A stretch of 64,000 bases of DNA from Corydoras sp. C115 (GCA_019802505.1 JAFMOC010000082.1:1052501-1116500); one strand, 5' to 3'. Positions 1-11,720 are shown, counted from the stretch's first letter. The notes: generated from the letters alone by a model not told the origin. Numbers and translations are program-made.

Positions 1-258
1 ACCTGCAGGTACAGTTCAATATTTAATGAAAATAGTTTATAAATAGTTCATATTGTTGTTTGTTTACATCGGATTTTTACGTTGGTGAATTACAATTAAG
101 GACCAACGGCTTTTAGGGGTTAGTCCGTTAACTCTGCAAAACCAACAAATAATTGCAAATAATCTTCTATTTGCAATAATTACTAAATATACATTTTTTA
201 AATTAAAAATCAATTTTAAGCGGCCATAACATACAATTTATCTAAAATAATTCAGTTT

Positions 259-603
259 AATTAATTCATTCATTATCTCCTGCTTTTATCCTCTATTAGG
301 GTCGCGGTGGTTGCCCATCCAGGGGAGAACATCTCGGGCGCTGGGCAGATACACCCAGGACAGGGCGCCAATCCATCGCTGGGCAGACACCCACTCACAC
401 AGACACACTCTATATGGGGCAATTTTTGAGAATTCAATTGACTTGATCCATGTTTTTGGACTGTGGGAGGAAACCGGAGAACCCGGAGGAAACCCACGCA
501 GACTCGGGGAGAACATGGTAACTCCACCCAGATGGGGATTCGAACCGGGAATCCCTAGTGCTGAGAGCAGAACATGCTAAACACTAAGCCACCGTGCCGC
601 CTG
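259..603 (-). mobile_element. tRNA-derived SINE, recent copy 1
   Basis: Full family structure read on the minus strand: GGCGGCACGGTGG head with A box and GGTTCGAATCC B box, central TCCTCCCACAGTCCAAAAAC, and (AATG)n end. Flanked by the 11-bp duplication TAATTCAGTTT (248-258 and 604-614). Confidence 0.93.
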
Positions 604-763
604 TAATTCAGTTTCATTTTATTTATTAAAACAACAGCGATACACACATAAGCAAAGTACACGGATGATCCACCAGGGGGCGAAAGACACGTCTAATGAT
701 ATCGACGCCTCAAAAGACTCACGCATTAAATCTGATACAGAATGCATTCAGTATAAATTAATT

Positions 764-1128
764 ATTCATTCATTCATTCATTCATTTATTCATTATCTCC
801 CGCTTTATCCTCTATTAGGGTCGCGGTGGGGTTCCCCATGCCCATCCAGGGGAGAACATCTCGGGCGCTGGGCAGATAGACCCAGGACAGGGCGCCAATC
901 CATCGCTGGGCACACACTCACTCACACATACACACTCTATATGGGGCAATTTTTGAGAATTCAATTGACTTGATCCATGTTTTTGGACTGTGGGAGGAAA
1001 CCGGAGAACCCGGAGGAAACCCACGCAGACACGGGGAGAACATGGAAACTCCACCCAGATGGGGATTCGAACCGGGAATCCCTAGCGCTGAGAGGCGAAC
1101 GTGCTAACCACTAAGCCACCGTGCCGCC
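764..1128 (-). mobile_element. tRNA-derived SINE, recent copy 2
   Basis: Full-length, flanked by the 12-bp duplication TATAAATTAATT (752-763 and 1129-1140). Confidence 0.95.
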
Positions 1129-1742
1129 TATAAATTAATTAATGACATTAAATTAATTAATCACATTCTTTAATCTGAGAATTAAATAGTTAAAAAGTAA
1201 CAATAACCCCTAAAACATGTTTATATTATGATCTAAGTATCTGAAACGTATCTGGATTTTAAACAATAAATAAAACAAAAATACTTTAATGTTTGCTTTT
1301 ATTAATCCTACATTATTAAATGTATTTAATTGATATGTTGCCATTAAATACATTTCAATAATTTCAAACTGCATTCGGGGGAATTTTGTTGTAACAGTCA
1401 ACAATTACGAACACTAGAGGGCAGTAGGACAGAGATCTGTCCCATTCTGTCCATTTTTTTAAACTGAGTATAATTTTTCTCTTGGGCTTCTTGTAGATTA
1501 ATTCTGATAATTTATGATTAATTAATATATATTATTAATTTCAATTAAAGCATTCTTCGACTAGACTTTCTAGTCTTGACTTTTTCTAGTCTAAAGCGCC
1601 TTTGAGAAAATGCTGTAATCAATCAGTCAATCAAACAAATTAATTACATAAAATAATTGTCCTCTTTTAAAAATGTAGCTAAAAAACAAAAACAAAACTC
1701 TTAAAAATAAACAGATAAACAATATTTCCAGTCGTAATGAAA

Positions 1743-2359
<617 letters not shown>

Positions 2360-2424
2360 CAGTTTTGTTCTTCGTTTAATTAAGCTTCATTTTCAAAAGG
2401 GCCTAGTTCAAAGAATGACGCTCT

Positions 2425-2845
2425 TCTGAAAGCCAATCAGAAGTTCGCTCTGCATAAATGGTTATGAAATGGTGGAGGGGTGAGGGGAGAAAGTAGATGT
2501 ATATGAGCGGGGTGATGTGTGGAGTGTGTTATGCGGGCTGTGTTTCCTCGAGGATTAGGTGTGTGTGAGTGATTGGTGCTGACAGTGCTGTGTGTATTAC
2601 TGGCTGGGCAGGAGATTAAACCTCTTCTTTTTAGATTCCTTAATCTGGATTATCTGATGCAGTGTGCCAGCAGTGACGTGGCCCTCCACCGCCCCCCCCC
2701 CACTCAATCTCTCACCCTCTCACCTTTCTTCACCTGTTTATCATCAGTTCATTTACTTGCCCAAGTATTATTTTATCATCTTTGTGCTGTGCAGATTGTG
2801 TTGTAGTATTTTAGATTGCTTTACTAAAAGTTGTGTGTTTGTGTG

Positions 2846-2897
<52 letters not shown>

Positions 2898-2910
2898 CGG
2901 ATTAGAGAAT
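2425..2910 (+). promoter_or_regulatory. Possible distal crx regulatory segment with K50 homeodomain sites
   Basis: Non-repeat sequence between the trinucleotide block and the SINE trimer. It contains a CCAAT motif near 2430 and GGATTA at 2552-2557, 2647-2652 and 2899-2904, with TAATCT abutting the second. GGATTA is the CRX/OTX core. A (TG)n run occupies about 2850-2896. A regulatory role is only suggested by motif density. Confidence 0.25.
2850..2896. repeat. (TG)n microsatellite
   Basis: Uninterrupted dinucleotide run upstream of crx. Confidence 0.97.
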
Positions 2911-3469
2911 AGTCCACTTCCATAATTGCTTGTGTTGCTGGTAAAGGCCAGATGGAACACCCCCCTCCATAGTTCTGAATCATCCACATGCAGGACAGAG
3001 AACACATAACTCCTTTACTTCAGCTTTTCATCAGCAGTGGGTTAAAATGTGATAAAAAACAGCAAGTCCAATAGATCCAACCTCTTACATGATTGTATTT
3101 TACTTGCTGTATTCCTTCAAGGAATGAAAACTATCCAAACAAGATGCAACTTTTCAAACACCTACATCAGGTTTGGCAAAAGCATGCAATGAAATGTATT
3201 ATAATCTAATGAGAACAAGGTTAAATCTCTTGTTACAGTTCCAAAAGGTATTATTGGCACAAAAACTGTACTTTTTGGAGCCAAACAATAAAATTAAGGT
3301 TTGAAGGTACTAAATAAAAATACAGCCATATCAGGGTTACTTAAATAAATTTTTTTTTGTAAGTGTTATAATGTAACCACAAATTAGATTTAAAAAAAAG
3401 TACATTTTCTGTAAATGCAGTAAATTTAGATGTTATTATTAATACAGAAAACATATTAAAATATCTCAT

Positions 3470-3620
3470 TTCATTATCTTACGCTTAATCCTATACTAGG
3501 GACTAGGCTTGTGTGTGTGTGTGTGGGGGGGTTCCCCTAAGTCCATCCAGGGGAGAATGTTTCGAGAACAAGGAAACTCCATCCATATCTGGATTCAAAC
3601 CTAGATCCACTGGGGTAAAT
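3470..3620 (-). mobile_element. Old fragment of the SINE family or a relative
   Basis: Recognisable TTCATTATCTTACGCTTAAT and CATCCAGGGGAGAA segments, then a deletion to the head region. Confidence 0.65.
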
Positions 3621-3852
3621 ACAAACTGTATGTAGAACATCAAAGCTGTATGAACAAGCTAGTGCTAAATTAATTTAAAACATATGGGGTGACCTGAAGA
3701 AAGTGACGCACAGAAAATGATACCCAGTAAAGATGTGCCATGTTCATAGACTCTTACCCCAAAAGACGGAAAGCTGTCATAAAATCTTAAAGGGCTTTAA
3801 CCAAATCTGTATGTTTGCATAATAAAGAAATAAATATGTCATTGCAGTTATT

Positions 3853-4233
3853 GTCAGTCCAAACTAACTGCATGGTATCTTAGTGGTTAGGGTGTTGGGC
3901 TACCAATCTGAAGGTTGAGGCTTCAAACCACCAATAGTATAATAATGTAGTATACCTTGTAAATAACTCAACCCTAATTGCCCCAGAGATGCTCTATCAT
4001 GGCTGATTGTGGTCCAAATTTAGATAAAGCATAAAACATTACCTCAATGGACTTGCAGGAGTTTTTAGTAATTGGCAGTTGTGTATTACATGTGGCTGCA
4101 TCTTACAGATACAATGCTTTCTTACAAAGAAAAACATCCAAACTGTTGATGGTTTGAAGCCTCCACCTTCGGATTGGTAGCCAACACTCTAACCAATAAA
4201 CTACTATGCAGTGAGTTTGGACTGACAAAGAAT
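3853..4233. mobile_element. Foldback element with about 85-bp tRNA-like inverted arms
   Basis: TTGTCAGTCCAAACT at 3853 is inverted as AGTTTGGACTGACAA near 4217-4231. The arms continue through TTAGTGGTTAGGGTGTTGGG and GGCTTCAAACCA with a few mismatches. Each arm reads like a tRNA-derived head, while the middle is unrelated. Confidence 0.75.
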
Positions 4234-4406
4234 AAATGTATTAATGTCTGGATTAAAATAGTGATTAGACAGACGGAGCAGTTAGTGTGTACAGGGATGA
4301 CTGAGTGAATACACTTATGGAAGTTTGGATGAAGTGATGTGTGGATGGATGGATGAATTCAGTGATGCAGTTGAATGCAAAGAGGTAATATACAATAGAT
4401 GTATTT

Positions 4407-5478
4407 ATGAAAGAATTGGGGCGCCTCTCAGCACTAGGGATTCCCGGTTCGAATCCCCATCTGGGTGGAGTTTCCATGTTCTCCCTGTGTCCTCGTGGGT
4501 TTCCTCCGGGTTCTCCGGTTTCCTCCCACAGTCCAAAAACATGGATCAAGTCAATTGATTTCTCCAAATTGCCCCATATAGAGTGTGTCTGTATGAGTGA
4601 GTGTGTGTCCAGTGATGGATTGGCGCCCTGTCCTGGGTCTATCTGCACAGCGCCCGAAACGTTCTCCCCTGGATGGGCATGGGGAACACCCCCCCCCCCC
4701 GCGACCCTAATAGAGGATAAAGCGAAAGATAATGGATGGATGGATGGATAAAAGAATTGGGGGCGGCACGGTGGCTTAGTGGTTAGCACGTTCGCCTCTC
4801 AGCGCTAAGGATTCCTGATTCGAATCCCCATCTGGGTGGAGTTTCCATGTTCTCCCCGTGTCCGTGTCGGTTTCCTCCGGGTTCTCCGGTTTCCTCCCAC
4901 AGTCCAAAAACATGGACCAAGTCAATTGAGTTCTCCAAATTGCCCCATATAGAGTGTGTGTGTGAGTGAGTGTGTGTCCAGTGATAGATTGACACCCTGT
5001 CCTGGGTCTATCTGCACAGCGCCCGAAACGTTCTCCCCTGGATGGGCATGGGGAACCCCCCCTCCCCCCACGACCCTAATAGAGGATAAAGCAGAAGATA
5101 ATGGATGGATGAATGAATGAATTGGGGGCGGCACGGTAGCTTAGTGTTTAGCACATTTGCCTCTCAGCACTAGGGATTCCCGGTTCGAATCCCCATCTGG
5201 GTGGAGTTTCCATGTTCTCCCCGTGTCCGTGTGGGTTTCCTCCGGGTTCTCCGGTTTCCTCCCACAGTCCAAAAACATGGATCAAGTCAATTGATTTCAC
5301 CAAATTGCCCCATATAGAGTGTGTCTGTGTGAGTGAGTGTGTGCCCAGAGATAGATTGGTATCCTGTCCTGGGTGTATCTGCCCAGCGCCCGAAACGTTC
5401 TCCCCTGGATGGGCATGGGGAGACCATAATAGAGGATAAAGTGGAGGATAATGGATGGATGGATGGATGAAAGAATTG
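4407..5478 (+). mobile_element. SINE trimer next to the crx promoter
   Basis: Three same-orientation copies: 4422-4750 (head missing, starts at cgcctctcag), 4761-5114 and 5125-5468. The block is bounded by ATGAAAGAATTG at 4407-4418 and 5467-5478, and the internal junctions carry close relatives (AAAAGAATTG at 4749-4758; AATGAATTG at about 5116-5124). Tails are (ATGG)n. Confidence 0.92.
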
Positions 5479-5480
5479 CT

Positions 5481-5540
5481 GGCTGAATTCAGATGACTTA
5501 ATAAAGCAGTATAAATGTAATACGTCATACTGAGAGTTGT
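5481..5540 (+). promoter_or_regulatory. Candidate crx core promoter (TATA box, MARE-like palindrome)
   Basis: TATAAAT at 5510-5516 lies about 270 bp before the start codon, which would place transcription start near 5540 and give a GC-rich 5' UTR of about 240 nt. A GGCTGAATTCAGAT sequence at 5481-5494 resembles the half-site arrangement of MAF/NRL response elements. The unit sits directly after the SINE trimer. Start-site use is inferred. Confidence 0.45.
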
Positions 5541-5692
5541 ATGCAGTGGACGGGTCATTCCGATGCTGCAGGTGTGTCCACGCGCAGGCCGGTCTCTGTT
5601 GTTGCGTCACACGCACCTGCCCCACGCGCCGACAAAAGCAAACCCGGCCAAAGCGCAAGCCCCCACGGCCCGTGCACACACGCACAGAGTGG

Positions 5693-5730
<38 letters not shown>
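5693..5730. repeat. (GA)n in the crx 5' UTR
   Basis: Purine run about 50 bp before the start codon, inside the predicted transcript. Confidence 0.95.
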
Positions 5731-5732
<2 letters not shown>

Positions 5733-5779
5733 ACGGGAGTACACAGACAGACAGAAGTCCGCGCTCCGCTCCGGTCAGC

Positions 5780-5888
5780 ATGATGTCCTACATGAAGCAG
5801 GCGCAGTTCGGGGTGAGCGGGTTAACGCTGCCCGCCCCGGGCATGGACCTGCTGCACCCCGCCGCCTCCGCCGCCGGCGTTTACCCCG
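5780..5888 (+). CDS. crx: crx/otx5 coding exon 1
   Basis: Starts with two consecutive ATG codons; the first is taken because OTX proteins begin with MM. Encodes MMSYMKQAQFGVSGL and on to VYP, including the conserved GMDLLHP. Ends in phase 1 at CCCG followed by gtcagt. Local GC content is much higher than in the flanking DNA. Confidence 0.88.
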
Positions 5889-6103
5889 GTCAGTATCGCG
5901 TCCTCACCCCCTTCTACCCCTTTACCTGCTTTAGGAAAATGTATGTAAGGCTATACTCCTAACAGCTCAGAAAATTATTTATATATAGTTGAAGAAATCA
6001 CAAAGAAAAGTGATTTGAAACTGTTTATAATATTAAAACCTATTTTTTTAATTCATAACAAATATCTTCGTGTCATTATACTGAACAAAAAGTATGAATA
6101 TTT

Positions 6104-6172
<69 letters not shown>

Positions 6173-9100
6173 TTACAGTTTAATGGTGTTGTTTAATTTG
6201 TTATGCTCGATTTCTTTTGTTAAGATTACTATTTATTACTTGTAACATCAATTAAATCAATACAGGGATATATTATATGACTACAATAAATATTAGTCGC
6301 CTACTTAAGTACACATTTTTGTATTTGGGCATTTATATTTCGTGATTTTTATTTTGTAAATTGTTGGCCCCATATATTGCCATAAATAAACTAGGTATTT
6401 ACATACATGTATTATTAACCAGTGAATAATATGATTATTATTAATATATTGTTATTATTATACTATTATTTACATATTCACCTGAGTTTAAATTGCATTT
6501 AGAAATACCTTTAAAATGCCAGTAATTTGAAAAATGAAATACATTTGTAAATAGACTGAGGATTAGGTCTGTTATAAGTGTGTGTAATTGTGTGTAGCCA
6601 CTCCAAGGAAGCAGCGTAGAGAACGTACCACCTTCACCCGCACCCAACTGGATATACTGGAGGCTCTGTTCACAAAGACCCGCTACCCAGACATCTTTAT
6701 GAGGGAGGAGGTTGCTCTCAAAATCAACCTGCCTGAATCCAGAGTACAGGTAAGACATGGCAAGTTCATGCATCAGAAGGTCATCTTTATTTGAGATACA
6801 CTAATAAACCCAAAAGTACTTACTTCAAATTATACAACTAATGTCAAGATAACATGACAGTATTGTAATTTTTTACAATTTAATATTTATTCAAAAATAA
6901 TGATATTAAAAAACTTCCCAAGTAATCATCAAATGAGAAAAAGGTTGCATTATTTGGGCACATGAGAATTAAAGTTATCTACTGGGGTACAAGTCAGGTG
7001 TGTAATTAATCTGTGAACATAAGAGCTCTTACTAAAAATGTGTTGAATACAAAATTGGCAAACTTTTTAACTATTTGGGTGTTACATATCAGTTACAGGT
7101 TAATCTACATGAAAACATGTAACACACTGGAACACACCAAGAACTCGTATCTTTGCACACATAAGGTGTTGGTTATGTATCTGAGTATAGGTGGATACAT
7201 GTAATCTACCTGAGATCTGGGTACATGTGAGTTACATGCTTTCTACCTGAATATAGGTAAAGGACATGTAACCTGATATGGAAAATGGAAACAATATCTG
7301 GGTACATGTGAGGTATGTTATCTACCTGAGTATAGGTGTGGTACATTATCTACCTGCATTATCTATAGGTGAGGGACATATAATTTGCTTGATTAATTTA
7401 AATTACACGTAATATACCTGAGTATAGGTGAGGTATGTTATCCACCTAAGTATAGACAAGGTACATATTTCTAAGTATAGGTGAGTTACATATAATTTAT
7501 TTGGATCAGTGAAATACGTATAATCTTTTTGAGTATAGTCATATAATTAATTTTATATATTTATGTGTTTGTGTGTGTGAGCTGTAATTAATACAATATA
7601 TGTGACCTAAGATACAGGTAAACATTATAAAGTACAGATGAATACAGATATAAACTACCCCTGGTTTGTAGGTACACCTTGTTTCTACACTTATTGTCCA
7701 TTTCATCAGTCTTCCAACATTTCCACAGTTACAGACTGTAGTCCATCTGATGCTCTACATACTTTGCTAATACCCTTCATGCTGTTCCCTAATGTTTAGG
7801 ACTCCAAACATACCGGTACCACAGCAGATGTTACTTGTGGATTAAAAAGTGCAGTGACACAAAGGTGGTGGTGGACTGTCAGTGTTTGTTGGACTGGTAT
7901 AAGTAAGTCAGACACAGCAGTGCTGCTGAATGTTTGAGAACTGTGTTAATTAATTTTGTGTTAAACATTGACTTTAGTGCTTTATGTTGAAGAGGTTAAT
8001 GTAGATATAGTAGCTCATCTGTTGTTGTTGAATGTGTCTAGTTGGACATTTTTGCTCAAGCAGTGACATTGAGTTGTTTAAAATCGTCCAACTGCACTGC
8101 TGTGTTTGAATCGGTCATATCAATGCAAGACTTACTAACACACCACCACTATTATTGTCACTGCAACGCTGAGAATCATCCACCATCCAAGCCATCCACA
8201 CCTGATGTGTGGTGATCCTGAACATTAGAGAACAAACAAAAGGGGACTGACAAAGTATGTGAAGAAACAGATGGATTACAGTCTGTGATTGTAAAACCTC
8301 AAAGTGCAACTTTATTGTTAGTAAAAACATATATTATGCATTAATGTCCGATATGTACAATTAGATTTTCCAGATGCAAACTTAATTTGTATCTAGTCAC
8401 AGTGACCGCATAGGTCACACATCCACACAACAGTGGTCTTCAATCAGTCATTGCAATGTGTTCTCTCTGCACGTTTGAATACCTGTTGTTAAACACTATT
8501 TACTTGGCCGAATAGCAGAATAGAGGTTTTAAGTAGAGGTGCATTATTCTGATACTCAATATCACTAAGAATATAAATCTTCAGAACTTTTTTCCAAATT
8601 GAACTGGATCCCCTTTCTGACTCAATCCTGCTATTTAGTTGGGTTTGGGACCTGGACTGAGTGAGCAGACCCCAAATAGAAAGGATCTGGGTTCACTTCA
8701 CTGGGAATCGAACCTAGAACCTTCCTCCCATGGGGTGAAAATGCTGACTGTTGCACCACTGTGCCGCCCAGTATAGCCAATAATGCCCAACAATGCTGAA
8801 GTGAGTATAGAAAAAAGTTATGATTCAGTACTTTCTTAAGAATGAGTATTACATTCATATACTCACTGTTTAAGCATGATAACTTTACATGGCAAAATGC
8901 ATTTAATCAAATGTATTATTATATATTAATAAGTTGTTTAAGATTTTTGATTAATGTTGCCATTTGCAATATAAGTCTTGTAGTATTCGTATTGATATTT
9001 GATATATAAATTGTACAAAGCATTTTAAATCATTTCATGGACATGATGTCAATTAAAACATTTTTAAAGCCTGATCTCTAAATTTAACATTTGCTTTTTT

Positions 9101-11314
9101 ATTTATTATTAATCAACAGTTCTGTTAAATCGCCTCCTAATGTACTATACACAGAAACGTACATCTAAGATTTCATGTTATAATTATTGTTCATTTCATA
9201 GAATCAATACAGACTTACTGATGTACATTTCTCATTATTATATACAGAACCAGTCAAATGTTTGGACACAACCCCTTTTTGCACCACTTTGTGTCCAAGT
9301 TCTCAGTTTCACTTCCTGTTAAGATGGACTTTGTAGTTCTACAATTCCAGACTGTAGTTCCATCTGTTTGTGTTCTACAGTACATACTGTGTACTCTGTT
9401 CTAATGTTCAGAACCCCAATGGTACCTCCACAGAGCAGGGATTATTTGATTGGTGCATTATTCCTATCCCAGCAGTTTCACTGAGGTGTTTAAATGAAAC
9501 TACAGCAGCACTGCTGCACTAAAACCCCCCTCACCACATCAGTGTCACTGCAGAACTGACAATAAACAATCCACCACCCAAATAATACCTGTTCTGTGAA
9601 GTTCTTGACTAATAGAGAACAGAGAACCAACAGGGGACTAACAACAACAAAGAACACAGATGGACTACAGTCTGTAATTGTAAAATTACAAAGTTCATCT
9701 ATATGGTAAGTGGAGGAAATTGACAATAGAGTAAAAAGGGGGCATGGCCTAACTTTAGACTAGTTCTAAATTTCTTTTAACTTGCTCTGTATTCTGTTTT
9801 TGACACATAAACACCAGAAAGATGTTTAACTTGTAGTGGTCAGCTCTCCCACCTTACAACAAGGGTTTCTGGGCTTAAATCTTAGGTAGGACAGACAAGC
9901 TCCCGTGTCTGCACTGCAATGGGGATCTTTGGCGCTGTATTCTTGATGAGTGTAGGCAATTGAAAACATTTAGCTTATTATTCTGACATAACAGACATCA
10001 TGGTGGTGTGGGTGTCATCATGTTCCCCTAACAGCAGAAAGATCCTGGACTTCTACAGTAGACTAAAGCACCTACCAGTGCTTGTATGGGTTTCCACAAA
10101 CCCGGGTATATAGGAGGGTTGTATCAGACGGGGCATACGCTGGAACTGGGCAAGATTTGAACCAAAAGTGCCTCCATGCACGAGGCTTCAATCTTATTTG
10201 CCGACAGACTGCCGACATCCACTTTTCAGTGTATAGTCACCTATAGGTTCCTAGCACTTTGGCGGGTGGCGATACCTGAGCCTCATTTTCTGCCACCCAA
10301 GCTTCAGCCCCCAACAGACTGTACCTCGCGCCTCCTCTTAATTTGCCAAGCTGAGAAGGTGGGCAGCCCTGCTAGAGAGAGAGCCTGTAAGGCTCGTAAG
10401 TATCTCTGCTAAGTCGTAATAGCGACAAACTCATTATTCTCAGGTTTGAGGATCAGAGACGGGATTTATCAGACGCAGGAATGGGTTTATACATTTTATA
10501 ATTTATACTGAATTACAATCATGCTGGCTAGTGAAACTGTTGCAAAGCTCCCGTTCCTGCAGTTGCTGCAACTTTATTCATGTTTCGTGTCTCGGCTCTC
10601 CTTATATACCTTTAAACAGTCCATTAGTGGAACCTTCAGCAGGTGCGTTTATTACCTTACATACCCCCTTGGTTAAAATCAGTACAACATGGCCAATTTT
10701 ACTTCCTTAAAGGTCTTTTGTAACAGATATATGTCTTTCTCTGTCTCTCCCATTTTGTCTTTCAGGTCTGGTTTAAGAATCGACGTGCAAAGTGCCGTCA
10801 GCAGCAGCAGCAGCAGACCAGCGGACAACCGAAGCCTCGTCCCACTAAGAAAAAGTCCACTCCCTCTCCGGTAGACATGCCCCCTGATATTACCTCCATA
10901 GCCCCGCCCCCTCCCCCTCCACCGACCCTGGGGTCCACTCCTGTGTCAGTTTGGAGCCCTGCTTCTCTCTCCCCGCTCCCTGACCCTTTGTGTGGCGCAG
11001 GCAGCGTATGTATGCAGCGCCCGTACGGTATGAGCTACGGGGCCACGTCGACCTCGTACGGTGCAGGCTTCAGCACGTCGCCGTACTTCGACTGTGGCCC
11101 CTACCTGTCACCCGTGACCTCGCAGGGTGCTCTGTCTCCCCTTGCCGTTCCCTCTATAGGCACCTCACTAAGCCAGTCTCCGTCACTCAACTCACAGGGC
11201 TATGGCAGCTCTGCCTCGCTCGGCTTCGACTACCTTGACTACAAGGACCAGCAGGCCTGGAAGCTCGGCTTCAGCACCGTCGACTGCCTTGATCACAAGT
11301 TTCAGGTGCTGTAA
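5780..11314 (+). CDS. crx: crx/otx5-type K50 homeodomain transcription factor, 3 coding exons
   Basis: Joined coding exons 5780-5888, 6598-6749 and 10766-11314 give 269 residues. The protein starts MMSYMKQ, as OTX/CRX proteins do. The homeodomain spans about residues 42-101, with WFKNRR and lysine at homeodomain position 50 (residue 91), the bicoid-class residue that reads TAATCC. A six-glutamine run, a proline-rich stretch, an SVWSPASLSPL segment and a C-terminal OTX tail (LDYKDQQAW, then CLDHKFQVL) follow. All splice sites are GT-AG, and the phases match OTX genes, with an intron inside the homeodomain just before VWF. In vertebrates CRX/OTX5 drives photoreceptor and pineal genes in the nucleus. 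It is slightly shorter than typical OTX proteins because the second tail motif is reduced. The family is certain. The paralog (crx versus otx5, rather than otx1 or otx2) is inferred from the C-terminal half. Confidence 0.9.
5889..6597 (+). other. crx intron 1
   Basis: 709-bp GT-AG intron. It holds a (TTA)n microsatellite at about 6112-6173; otherwise AT-rich with no gene-like content. Confidence 0.8.
6112..6173. repeat. (TTA)n microsatellite
   Basis: Trinucleotide run in crx intron 1. Confidence 0.97.
6598..6749 (+). CDS. crx: crx/otx5 coding exon 2 (most of the homeodomain)
   Basis: Preceded by a gtgtgtag acceptor and followed by a CAG/gtaaga donor. Encodes TPRKQRRERTTF through LPESRVQ, covering the N-terminal arm, helix 1, helix 2 and the start of helix 3. 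The length of 152 nt keeps frame with both neighbouring exons. Confidence 0.95.
7080..7530. repeat. Diverged minisatellite in crx intron 2
   Basis: About ten degenerate repeats of a motif like ACCTGAGTATAGGTGAGGTA followed by CATGTAATCT, spaced roughly 30-60 bp. Confidence 0.75.
7675..8325. mobile_element. Palindromic MITE family, long copy
   Basis: Segments GACTGTAGTCCATCTG and CAGATGGATTACAGTCTGTG are inverted near its ends, with ATTGTCACTGCAACGCTGAG inside. The same parts recur at 9.2-9.7, 20.3-20.6, 35.4-35.7 and 53.8-54.0 kb. Confidence 0.65.
8640..8772 (-). mobile_element. tRNA-head SINE fragment, second type
   Basis: On the minus strand GGGCGGCACAGTGG and GGTTCGATTCCC resemble a tRNA head; the body differs from the main family. 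Confidence 0.6.
9246..9725. mobile_element. Palindromic MITE family copy
   Basis: Begins with ACCAGTCAAATGTTTGGACA. GATGGACTTTGTAGTTCTAC on one side is inverted as ACAAAGTTCATC on the other; the middle has CAGTGTCACTGCAGAACTGA. Confidence 0.75.
10766..11314 (+). CDS. crx: crx/otx5 coding exon 3 (recognition helix and transactivation region)
   Basis: Preceded by the acceptor tctttcag. Begins VWFKNRRAKCR, runs through six CAG-encoded glutamines and PPPPPPP, and ends KFQVL followed by TAA at 11312-11314. The 182 residues include the activation region (VWSPASLSPLPDPL, CMQRPYGMSY) and the OTX tail. Confidence 0.93.
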   Translation, partial: VWFKNRRAKCRQQQQQQTSGQPKPRPTKKKSTPSPVDMPPDITSIAPPPPPPPTLGSTPVSVWSPASLSPLPDPLCGAGSVCMQRPYGMSYGATSTSYGAGFSTSPYFDCGPYLSPVTSQGALSPLAVPSIGTSLSQSPSLNSQGYGSSASLGFDYLDYKDQQAWKLGFSTVDCLDHKFQVL

Positions 11315-11720
11315 TAACGAATGTGGAAGGAAAAAGGACGAGAGGAAGAAAATCAAAGCTGCCGGCAACTGGGGGTTCTTCACAGGAGCTTTAAGGACTG
11401 AATATAAAGACTGAAAATATCGTTTATATTATAAAAAGAGAAACGAGGGGCAGACGGAAACAAAACATGGTGTCTGGACTTCAAGCTGCTTTATCATTGG
11501 TTCTTAATCAGTCATTATCATTGAGCACATGGAAATATATGAGTATCTGGCCAGTTGTGTTTAAAAGCACTGCAGAATGTCTTTTTACTTTAATTGATTT
11601 TTCTCCTGTGATGGTTTAGAATTTAGGACATAGAGCCATTAGATTACCATTTGTTTACTAAAAATAAAAATGAGTACACTGTAGTGTTCTGTTGTTTTGT
11701 TAGTCAATAATAAACTTGAT
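11315..11720 (+). other. crx 3' UTR and polyadenylation signals
   Basis: AATAAA-type signals occur at 11663-11668 and 11709-11714, so the 3' UTR is probably about 0.4 kb. A SINE begins about 100 bp further on. Confidence 0.55.

Larger units (their letters stand above)
6750..10765 (+). other. crx intron 2
   Basis: Four-kilobase intron splitting the homeodomain. It holds a diverged minisatellite (about 7080-7530), two palindromic MITE copies (about 7675-8325 and 9246-9725) and a tRNA-like SINE fragment (about 8640-8772). The 10000-10500 stretch is unassigned. No separate gene is visible. Confidence 0.8.

Noticed and set aside
311..580. Conserved open frames with similar proteins recurring many times
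   Set aside because: These are translations of the SINE; recurrence reflects repeat copies, not a gene family. The tRNA-like heads are likewise not counted as tRNA genes.
3486..3491. TAATCC core counted as a CRX site
   Set aside because: It lies in the tail of an old SINE, where TTAATCCT is part of the repeat consensus.
5537..5962. 141-residue frame covering crx exon 1
   Set aside because: It reads from the 5' UTR through a splice donor into intron 1; only 5780-5888 is coding.
11270..11290. TTCAGCACC half of a REST/RE1 site in crx exon 3
   Set aside because: The second half-site does not match, and the position is coding sequence.
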